DNA from: JASFYU01 sp045046905
Lineage (GTDB): Bacteria; Bacteroidota; Bacteroidia; Flavobacteriales; Flavobacteriaceae
Direction: 5' to 3'
Assembly (NCBI GenBank): GCA_045046905.1
Contig: JASFYU010000159.1
Coordinates: 1 to 27,656, forward strand
DNA length: 27,656 nucleotides
The position numbers and the translations under genes are program-made. The notes beneath the pieces are model-generated. The model ran no database searches, was not told the origin of the DNA, and worked only from the letters and a program-made list of their open reading frames with translations. Below, piece by piece: positions 15,161 through 20,314 of the stretch (position 1 is its first letter; every line of letters begins with the position of its first letter).

Positions 15161-16753
15161 ATGGACACTATATTAATTCATCTTATAAAATCTTCTGGGA
15201 TTGCGCTTCTATTTCTAGTTTGCTATCATTTGTTCTTAAAAAAAGAAACTTTTTTTAATGCGAATCGTTGGTTTCTTCTAAGCGGACTATTGGTTTCATT
15301 TGTATTGCCATTTATTACGCTTACTAATGAAGTTTTTATTACTTCATATCCCATTTTTGAAACTACCGAAAACACAGTACCTATTACAACTACTTCTAAA
15401 CAATTTAATTGGATATTCTTCTTATTATTATCTATTTATATCTTTGGTGCCGTTCTTTTTATCGTAAAATTATTAATTCAGTTTACAGCAATACACAGGT
15501 TGATTAAGGCCACACAAATTCAGAAAAAGGATGACTTTTACCTTGTTAACACCTCAAAAAACACTGCGCCTTTTTCATTTTTCAAATACATTTTTTATAA
15601 CTCATCACAATTTAATACTGCAGAATTAAACTCAGTCTTAAGTCACGAAAAAGTACACGCCTGCCAATACCATTCTTTAGATATTCTTTTAATGGAGCTG
15701 CTTTTTATAACACAGTGGTTTAACCCAACTATATGGTGGTATAAAAAAAGTATGAAGCAAAATTTGGAGTTCCTAGCCGATGCCAAAGCTTGTTCAAAAA
15801 CAACAGAAAAAAAATTTTACCAGTATTTAATGCTTAAACAAGCAGTAGGCATCCACAGCTCATCAATCGTAAATCCATTTTATAATTCATTAATCAAAAA
15901 ACGAATCGTTATGTTAAATCAAAAGCAATCAAAAAAAAGTAATCTATTTAAAATGTTGTTCGTACTACCTGTATTAGCACTTTTTTTAGTGAGTTTTAAT
16001 ACCGAAACTGTTTATGTTCTGTATCCTAATGAAACAAAATATATAGCAGAAAAAGAAAAAATCATAGAAGTGATTATCACCAAAGACACTTCAGACAATG
16101 CGCTTTTAGAAATAAAAAATACAATGACAAAAGAGGGTGTAGACTTCTCTTACACAGTGGTACATAATAAGAAAGGCGAAATCATTGACATATCAATACA
16201 AATTAATGCAGATAAGAATGCGAACTCTTACAACGCAAATTCTGAGGCCCCTATTAGAACAATTCTTATAGTTATTGATGAAGATAAGAATATATCAATA
16301 GGGAATGAAAATGCTTTTGATAGAAAAACAATCATTAGCAAGCATAGTGATAACAACGGTAACAGTTACCGCCTTACTATCAGCGAGGACGATGACAAAA
16401 GTAATAGCACTATACAGATTCAATCTACCAACAACAAACATCAAACTATTGAAATTGAGAATGTAAACGGTACGGAAACTATTAAAATCAATGGCAAAGT
16501 TATTACAAAACAAGAATTTAATAAAATGAAAATAAGAGGTGTATCTATTATTTCTGATGAAGTTGATGATGTTGACGAAAATAAAAAACCTCAGTTCATT
16601 GTTGATGGAAAAAAAGTATCTAATAAAGAGTTTGAAAAATTAAAACCAGACAATATTGAATCCATATCTGTTTTAAAAGGAGAGGCTGCCATTAAAAAAT
16701 ATGGTGAAAAAGCTAAAAATGGTGTGATTGAAATAACAACCAAAAAGAAGTAA
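15161..16753 (+). CDS. BlaR1-like M56 metallopeptidase sensor with TonB-plug-like C-terminal repeats
   Basis: 530 residues. Three N-terminal membrane segments (about 11-25, 38-55, 83-109) lead to the zinc-peptidase site HEKVH (162-166; HEXXH) with LEFLADAKA further on as the third-ligand region. A fourth membrane segment (LFKMLFVLPVLALFLVSF, about 264-281) leads to a long extracytoplasmic tail. The tail has no penicillin-binding sensor domain. Instead it holds two short repeats (INGKVITKQEFNKMK and VDGKKVSNKEFEKLK) and ends ESISVLKGEAAIKKYGEKAK...GVIEITTKKK, which resembles the plug start of TonB-dependent receptors. This end is common in Bacteroidota M56 proteins. Likely role: sense an envelope signal and inactivate the BlaI-type repressor. 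The signal is unknown. Confidence 0.88.
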   Translation: MDTILIHLIKSSGIALLFLVCYHLFLKKETFFNANRWFLLSGLLVSFVLPFITLTNEVFITSYPIFETTENTVPITTTSKQFNWIFFLLLSIYIFGAVLFIVKLLIQFTAIHRLIKATQIQKKDDFYLVNTSKNTAPFSFFKYIFYNSSQFNTAELNSVLSHEKVHACQYHSLDILLMELLFITQWFNPTIWWYKKSMKQNLEFLADAKACSKTTEKKFYQYLMLKQAVGIHSSSIVNPFYNSLIKKRIVMLNQKQSKKSNLFKMLFVLPVLALFLVSFNTETVYVLYPNETKYIAEKEKIIEVIITKDTSDNALLEIKNTMTKEGVDFSYTVVHNKKGEIIDISIQINADKNANSYNANSEAPIRTILIVIDEDKNISIGNENAFDRKTIISKHSDNNGNSYRLTISEDDDKSNSTIQIQSTNNKHQTIEIENVNGTETIKINGKVITKQEFNKMKIRGVSIISDEVDDVDENKKPQFIVDGKKVSNKEFEKLKPDNIESISVLKGEAAIKKYGEKAKNGVIEITTKKK

Positions 16754-16763
16754 GACATATTTT

Positions 16764-16893
16764 AATCAACAATCTCGACCTAAGGGCACGAGGTATGCTT
16801 TCGAAAAAGCATTTTTTTATTCCGAGGCAAGCCTGCCTACCGCAGACAGGCCTGCCTGCAGTAGGCAGGTTAAACCCTCAATGAGGGATTAAA
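16764..16893. repeat. Dispersed intergenic repeat, copy B, with an extra palindrome
   Basis: Diverged second copy of the repeat at 6390-6490. It starts AATCAACAATCTCGACC, has a perfect hairpin ATGCTTT-CGAA-AAAGCAT, and ends in the shared block AACCCTCAATGAGGGATTAA. Between the shared AGGCAAGCCT and the end block it carries about 40 extra bases made of two abutting 19-bp inverted arms (16832-16850 and 16851-16869, two mismatches) rich in CCTGCC/GGCAGG. It lies just after the blaR-like stop codon. Confidence 0.75.
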
Positions 16894-16911
16894 GAGTCAA
16901 AAATGAATGCG

Positions 16912-16937
16912 CCGACCTTTTTTAGGTCGGTTTTTTT
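16912..16937 (+). terminator. Intrinsic terminator after the blaI/blaR operon
   Basis: CCGACCT (16912-16918) pairs exactly with AGGTCGG (16924-16930) and is followed by seven T residues. It closes the plus-strand blaI/blaR-like unit beyond repeat copy B. Confidence 0.8.
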
Positions 16938-16950
16938 ATACATATCTTAT

Positions 16951-16958
16951 TATATTTG
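16951..16958 (+). promoter_or_regulatory. -7 box of the 50-residue protein gene
   Basis: TATATTTG matches TAnnTTTG and lies 13 bp before the ATG at 16972, directly after the preceding terminator. This placement supports the internal ATG over the upstream in-frame ATG at 16903, which lies before the terminator. Confidence 0.5.
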
Positions 16959-16971
16959 TAAAAACCAAAAG

Positions 16972-17124
16972 ATGAAAAAAACCTTTTTTAAATTTTTGGC
17001 CAAGTTGAACAAGTATACCCTTCGCTCCTATTCTAAAAAACAATTGGACCTCTCCAAAGCTTCTAAACTTCAGATGGCGATAATTGGTTGGCGCTATTTT
17101 GTGACCACCAATGCCTTAGATTAA
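16972..17124 (+). CDS. Small conserved flavobacterial protein (50 aa)
   Basis: 50 residues, strongly basic: MKKTFFKFLAKLNKYTLRSY, then SKKQLDLSKASKLQMAIIGW and RYFVTTNALD. I recognise the pattern as a short protein common in Flavobacteriaceae, sometimes labelled SsrA-binding protein in databases; it has none of the SmpB fold (about 150 residues), so that label should not be trusted. The N-terminal half is an amphipathic helix with aromatic and Lys residues. There is no signal peptide. The start at 16972 is chosen because a terminator and a promoter box lie between it and the next upstream ATG. It is convergent with apt. Function is unknown. Confidence 0.7.
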   Translation: MKKTFFKFLAKLNKYTLRSYSKKQLDLSKASKLQMAIIGWRYFVTTNALD

Positions 17125-17125
17125 T

Positions 17126-17147
17126 AAGCTGAGTTCGAACTTAGCTT
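17126..17147. terminator. Possible hairpin terminator between convergent genes
   Basis: AAGCTGAGT and ACTTAGCTT pair as a 9-bp stem with one G-U around TCGA. It overlaps the apt stop codon. T-runs are lacking, so it would be weak. Confidence 0.35.
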
Positions 17148-17658
17148 AATAGTGTAATAACGATCTTATCTCATATTCTTTCAATTTTTCTGCTCCCTTA
17201 AGAAAATCTAATTCGATTAAAAAATTGCACTGCACAATTTCTCCGCCCAATTTTTCGATCAATTCACAAACTGCATGGGCAGTACCACCGGTAGCGAGAA
17301 CATCATCATGAATCAAGACCTTATCGCCCTTGCTTATGGCATCACTATGAATTTCTAGGGTGTCGGTGCCATATTCTAGATTATAAGTTTGGCTAATTTT
17401 ATCTCCAGGTAATTTCCCCGCCTTTCGTACAGGAATAAAACCCGCTTCTAATTTGGTTGCCAAAAGAGCTCCGAAAAAGAAACCTCGACTTTCCATGCTT
17501 ACCACTTTATCAATTTTATGATTCTCAACCATTTGGAGCAAGGCGATAGTGGTTGCCTTTAAAGCAGCAGCATCTTTTAAAAGGGGGGTAATATCCTTGA
17601 ATACAATGCCGTCAGAAGGAAAATTCTCAATGTCTCGAATAAAAGTTCTCAAATCCAT
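17146..17658 (-). CDS. apt: Adenine phosphoribosyltransferase
   Basis: 170 residues, the standard Apt length. It salvages adenine to AMP using PRPP in the cytoplasm. Family features are the N-terminal IENFPSDGIVFKDITPLL (10-27), SMESRGFFFGALLA (54-67), GFIPVRKAGKLPG (73-85) and the PRPP-binding motif VLIHDDVLATGGTA (114-127) with its acidic pair. Convergent with the 50-residue protein gene. It is divergent from the tRNA promoter at 17678. Confidence 0.96.
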   Translation of the reverse strand: MDLRTFIRDIENFPSDGIVFKDITPLLKDAAALKATTIALLQMVENHKIDKVVSMESRGFFFGALLATKLEAGFIPVRKAGKLPGDKISQTYNLEYGTDTLEIHSDAISKGDKVLIHDDVLATGGTAHAVCELIEKLGGEIVQCNFLIELDFLKGAEKLKEYEIRSLLHY

Positions 17659-17677
17659 ATAATTTGATCGATGTTAG

Positions 17678-17709
17678 TTTGTTGTTATATGTAAAAATAA
17701 ATATATTTG
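17678..17709 (+). promoter_or_regulatory. Promoter of the tRNA-Arg transcription unit
   Basis: TTTG (17678-17681), a 20-bp spacer and TATATTTG (17702-17709) form a near-ideal Bacteroidota promoter on the plus strand. The next gene downstream is tRNA-Arg at 17812; the tRNA-like remnant at 17744-17783 lies in between and would be in the same transcript. Confidence 0.65.
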
Positions 17710-17743
17710 CAACCGTTTTCAAGGAAACAAAAAAAAACTCTTA

Positions 17744-17783
17744 GCGCAAGCGAACAGCGCATCTGATTATTACTCAGAAAGAG
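17744..17783 (+). pseudogene. Decayed tRNA-Arg-like segment (D arm and anticodon arm only)
   Basis: Aligned without gaps to the D-arm/anticodon-arm region of the tRNA-Arg at 17821-17860, 29 of 40 bases agree. The GCGC...GCGC D stem and the TCTGA/TCAGA anticodon stem with a 7-nt loop (TTATTAC) are kept. Acceptor and T arms are not recognisable, so it should not be a working tRNA. Best read as the remains of a tandem tRNA duplicate. Confidence 0.55.
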
Positions 17784-17811
17784 AATCAACGAATTAAAAA
17801 GTATACTTATT

Positions 17812-17885
17812 GGCCCTGTGGCGCAACTGGATAGCGCATCTGACTACGAATCAGAAGGTTACAAGTTCGAATCTTGTCAGGGTCA
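17812..17885 (+). tRNA. tRNA-Arg (anticodon ACG)
   Basis: A full cloverleaf can be drawn: acceptor GGCCCTG/CAGGGTC (one G-U), D stem GCGC/GCGC, anticodon stem TCTGA/TCAGA with loop CTACGAA (anticodon ACG, the A34 form read as inosine for CGN codons), T stem ACAAG/CTTGT with loop TTCGAAT. The discriminator is A; CCA is not encoded. A strong hairpin terminator follows and a promoter lies about 100 bp upstream. The 3' end is partly duplicated at 17986-18002. Confidence 0.96.
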
Positions 17886-17896
17886 CGAATAAAACG

Positions 17897-17947
17897 AAAA
17901 CCTGTGTGTAAAATCAAGTTCACTTGAATTTTTAAACACAGGTTTTT
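17897..17947 (+). terminator. Terminator of tRNA-Arg
   Basis: AAAACCTGTGT (17897-17907) is exactly complementary to ACACAGGTTTT (17936-17946). The stem continues inward through TAAAA/TTTTA and TCAAGT/ACTTGA. It ends in a run of T, 11 bp after the tRNA. Confidence 0.85.
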
Positions 17948-17985
17948 GATTTTCAAAGCGGAGCTTTATCAAGAAAACCGAAGGT

Positions 17986-18002
17986 AATCTTTACAGGGTC
18001 AC
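17986..18002 (+). repeat. Partial copy of the tRNA-Arg 3' end (candidate att-like repeat)
   Basis: AATCTTTACAGGGTCAC matches the tRNA 3' end at 17870-17886 (AATCTTGTCAGGGTCAC) at 15 of 17 positions, 116 bp apart in direct orientation. Duplicated tRNA 3' ends are the usual mark of tyrosine-integrase insertion. No integrase gene remains here, and IS debris follows. Confidence 0.5.
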
Positions 18003-18011
18003 CTTATAATC

Positions 18012-18047
18012 AGGTAGTTATATATCTTTATAACTGCCTTTTTATTT
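18012..18047 (+). terminator. Second intrinsic terminator-like hairpin
   Basis: AGGTAGTTAT (18012-18021) pairs with ATAACTGCCT (18030-18039), one G-U, with an 8-nt loop, followed by TTTTTATTTT. Just after it the octamer AGCGTGCT occurs twice (18052 and 18063), 11 bp apart. No gene ends immediately upstream, so it may have belonged to the lost element. Confidence 0.6.
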
Positions 18048-18166
18048 TGGCAGCGTGCTTTTAGCGTGCTAAATTTATATTTATTGTTTCAAACTTTCCC
18101 TGTTTTACCAAAAAAACATAAGCTGTACATTGGAGTATTTTATGGTTAAATCTCAATGCCTTCTAA

Positions 18167-18411
18167 TGATACCCCAATTATTAGGACAGTTAACAGTCCA
18201 ATTTAAGTTCTGATTTATATTCATTATACTGCTTTTCGTTGTTTAATCAAATACCTTGATGTCTTCTTTCATTGTTATAGTAGTTAAAGTACCATTCACA
18301 TTGTTTGTATAAATCGATACCAGAACTGGGAGGGTTTAAATAGATACTTTCGTATTTAACACTTCTCCAGAGGCGTTCTATGAATACATTCTTAAGAATG
18401 GTCACATGGTT
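18167..18411 (-). mobile_element. Remnant of an IS3-family (IS150-like) insertion sequence, right end
   Basis: The outer end TGATACCCCAATTATTAGG, continuing ACAGTTAA (18167-18193), resembles the terminal inverted repeat of IS150-group elements. About 55 bp inward lies the stop codon of a transposase tail on the minus strand. The other end and most of the element are missing. The stretch 18412-18520 next to it holds no recognised feature. Confidence 0.7.
18247..18411 (-). pseudogene. IS3-family transposase (OrfB) C-terminal fragment
   Basis: The minus-strand frame from 18411 to the TGA at 18249-18247 reads NHVTILKNVFIERLWRSVKY, then ESIYLNPPSSGIDLYKQCEW, then YFNYYNNERRHQGI. The NVFIERLWRSVKYE segment holds the catalytic Glu of the rve (DDE) integrase core, and YNNERRHQGI is the usual end of IS3 transposases. 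A stop codon (18414-18412) and loss of similarity lie immediately upstream, so the two catalytic Asp residues are gone. It is an inactive fragment. Confidence 0.85.
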
Positions 18412-18520
18412 CTATAGAAATTTTGAATTGACATCTAGTCTTTCTTCCCCCTATCCATAAAAAAAAGCGACCGTCAGGGCGCAAAATCCAATAACAGAAT
18501 CATTCTGATATATTTTACAA

Positions 18521-18840
18521 CTACAGTCCCTCACCCTTGTATTTAGAATAATCGGTCAGTTCATCCTTGAACCCATTGTAAACCTCCTCTTGTCCTTTGC
18601 CTCGGTTGCCTAATAAGGAGCTGATGGCATAAACGCCTTTTCTCAGTAAGCGGTTTTGTTGAATGCTAAATTGCCTTTTGAACGCTTCATCCATACTTTT
18701 CCGAAGTCCGTTTTCCATATGGTGTTGTGTAAGTTTCTGTCTGCTTCCCTTAAAATAAAACTCTTTAAAAGGGGAAGCTCATGTGCTGCATCACGTTCGC
18801 TAGCAAAACCTAAAAACCAATTGCTTTGAATTTTATTAAC
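18521..18840 (-). pseudogene. Probable frameshifted ORF of unknown family
   Basis: Two overlapping minus-strand frames both look protein-like. One runs from 18840 (VNKIQSNWFLGFASERDAAH, then ELPLLKSFILREADRNLHNT) to a stop at 18645-18643. The other is open from 18778 to 18521 and contains MENGLRKSMDEAFKRQFSIQ, QNRLLRKGVYAISSLLGNRG and ends SKYKGEGL. A shift of one base near 18720 would join the first half of the former to the latter into one reading of about 105 residues. Upstream of 18840 there is a stop codon. I do not recognise the family. Its position next to the IS3 remnant suggests debris of mobile DNA. An intact 65-residue gene at 18718-18521 remains possible. Confidence 0.35.
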
Positions 18841-18903
18841 TTAGGTGCGAGACAGGAAATCTCACGAATTTTTCAGACAGCACTAAATTCAGATACTGTA
18901 ATC

Positions 18904-18921
18904 AAAGTTCAAATAAAGGAT
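18904..18921 (+). repeat. 18-bp direct repeat, left copy
   Basis: AAAGTTCAAATAAAGGAT is identical to 19123-19140. It includes the apparent Shine-Dalgarno (AAAGG) and first bases of the small gene at 18920. Confidence 0.85.
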
Positions 18922-19135
18922 GAATATAGATTTGCAAAAGAAAATTATCGAAGTTTGTGATAGTAAGATATTATCAAAGGGCGAAAATGTAGGTTTATCT
19001 TTTTACGCGTTTTTCAAGAACAAAAATGATAACCCAGAACTTTTAATGGAGATGGCGAAATGGTGGATTATGGATAATGAGCTAGATCATTTCGAAAAAG
19101 CCGTGAAGATTAAAGAAATGGTAAAGTTCAAATAA
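18920..19135 (+). CDS. Small protein of unknown function (71 aa) between direct repeats
   Basis: 71 residues: MNIDLQKKIIEVCDSKILSK, GENVGLSFYAFFKNKNDNPE, LLMEMAKWWIMDNELDHFEK, AVKIKEMVKFK. It is acidic and basic in blocks, predicted helical, and without signal peptide or membrane segment. The two halves KNDNPELLMEMAKWWI and DHFEKAVKIKEM look like helical-repeat units. I do not recognise the family. The gene is exactly bracketed by an 18-bp direct repeat: the repeat encodes its C-terminus and stop (...KFK, TAA) at one end and covers its ribosome-binding region at the other. The simplest reading is one survivor of a tandem gene duplication. It is followed by a 9-bp tandem repeat. Confidence 0.6.
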   Translation: MNIDLQKKIIEVCDSKILSKGENVGLSFYAFFKNKNDNPELLMEMAKWWIMDNELDHFEKAVKIKEMVKFK

Positions 19136-19140
19136 AGGAT
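19123..19140 (+). repeat. 18-bp direct repeat, right copy
   Basis: Identical to 18904-18921 at a distance of 219 bp. Here the sequence contains the last three codons and TAA stop of the small gene, followed by AAGGAT but no ATG. Confidence 0.85.
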
Positions 19141-19180
19141 AGTACGAATACGATTTATATAAATAAAACTATTAAGCATA

Positions 19181-19215
19181 TTGACCCTATTGACCCTATT
19201 GACCCTATTGACCCC
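19181..19215 (+). repeat. 9-bp tandem repeat (TTGACCCTA), nearly four copies
   Basis: Three perfect copies of TTGACCCTA and a fourth that begins TTGACCC. It lies 35 bp upstream of the EEP gene in its likely promoter region. Each unit contains TTGAC, which resembles a sigma70 -35 box but is not the usual Bacteroidota one. Confidence 0.9.
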
Positions 19216-19249
19216 TGAATTAAAAATTTTATAAATAGCAACTAATACA

Positions 19250-20155
19250 ATGAAACAATTTCTAAAAATTTTGATGGCCATACTTCTTTTTTCAAATTTT
19301 TCGTATGCACAAAAACAATCGAACAAGCTTAAGGTTATAACGTATAACATATGGAATGGTTTTGATTGGGGAAAAGATAATGTACGGCAAGAAAAGTTGA
19401 TTTCATGGATAAAATCGCAACAGCCCGATGTAGTGGCTCTACAGGAATTATGTGGCTATACAGAAGAAAAATTAAAGAACCATGCCAGCAAATGGGGACA
19501 TGAGTACACTGTTTTGCTTAAAACAACTGGCTACCCTGTTGGAATTACCTCAAACAAACCAATACTGCTAAAAGAAAAAATATTTGATGGCTTGCACCAT
19601 GGAGCCTTACATTGTAAAACTTCTGGCATTGATTTTATGGTAATCCATCTGCATCCTGGAAGTTATATGAAAAGAAGAAAAGAGGCACGTATCCTTATAG
19701 AAAAATTAGAGAAAGTAAAAAAAGAGAATCCTAATTATATCCTATTGGGTGATTACAATGCGCATTCTCCCTTTGATGCCGATCTCTATGATTCGAATGG
19801 TTATTTTCTAAACAGATTACGTAAAGGTAATATTGACAAGCCGGAAACAGGAAATGTTTTTAATAAAAACCTTGACTATGCTGTGTTAAATTCATTTCTA
19901 TCCCTTCCTTTAATTGATGTATGTCAGCCATTTACAAAAGGCATCAAAGAGAGAGGTTCTTTTCCCGGGAGAGTGCTTGGTCCAATAAACAAGGAAACAA
20001 CAGTGCAATTGGTATCGCGTCTAGAACGCATTGATTATATTCTTGCATCACCTGAATTGGCTAAGAGGTGTATTAATTCCAAAGTTGCTAATAAGAAAGA
20101 AAATTGGTTCCTGTCCGATCACTATCCCGCTATAGCAGAATTTGATATGGATTGA
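19250..20155 (+). CDS. Secreted endonuclease/exonuclease/phosphatase (EEP) family hydrolase
   Basis: 301 residues with a signal peptide (MKQFLKILMAILLFSNFSYAQ). The EEP motifs are all present: TYNIWNG (Asn33), LQEL (Glu66), the HLHPGS strand, GDYNAHSPFD (Asp168, Asn170), RIDYILAS and the terminal SDHYP (Asp290, His291). The fold hydrolyses phosphodiesters or phosphomonoesters with Mg2+; exported members in glycan loci have no settled substrate. It is probably periplasmic. It precedes the sulfatase with a 159-bp gap in which I see no clear promoter, and is likely the first gene of the glycan cluster. A 9-bp tandem repeat lies just upstream. Confidence 0.88.
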   Translation: MKQFLKILMAILLFSNFSYAQKQSNKLKVITYNIWNGFDWGKDNVRQEKLISWIKSQQPDVVALQELCGYTEEKLKNHASKWGHEYTVLLKTTGYPVGITSNKPILLKEKIFDGLHHGALHCKTSGIDFMVIHLHPGSYMKRRKEARILIEKLEKVKKENPNYILLGDYNAHSPFDADLYDSNGYFLNRLRKGNIDKPETGNVFNKNLDYAVLNSFLSLPLIDVCQPFTKGIKERGSFPGRVLGPINKETTVQLVSRLERIDYILASPELAKRCINSKVANKKENWFLSDHYPAIAEFDMD

Positions 20156-20314
20156 GAGACTGTTTTGATCTTTTTCCGTTGATTCTAACTTGTTTTGTCG
20201 TTCCTGTATAGGTGGGAATTCATTTCTGTCAGGAATTACAGATTATATAAGGGCAAATAGTTTCTTTTTAAACAGAATATAGACCACCTGATAAAATTTA
20301 TATGAAAAAAAACA

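Noticed and set aside
14801..16753. A genuine beta-lactam resistance operon
   Set aside because: The repressor and M56 protein resemble BlaI/BlaR1, but there is no penicillin-sensor domain and no beta-lactamase or PBP gene nearby.
16903..17124. Longer 73-residue reading of the small gene starting at 16903
   Set aside because: The upstream ATG precedes an intrinsic terminator (16912-16937) and a -7 box (16951-16958); the internal ATG at 16972 gives the familiar 50-residue protein.
16972..17124. SsrA-binding protein (SmpB) label for the 50-residue protein
   Set aside because: SmpB is about 150 residues with a beta-barrel core; nothing of it is present here.
19181..19215. CRISPR array
   Set aside because: The repeat units are 9 bp and directly abutting, with no spacers and no cas genes.
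19087..19350. Minus-strand ORF with VNRVNRVNRVN repeats
   Set aside because: The repeats are only the translation of the 9-bp tandem repeat, and the frame runs over the signal peptide of the EEP gene.
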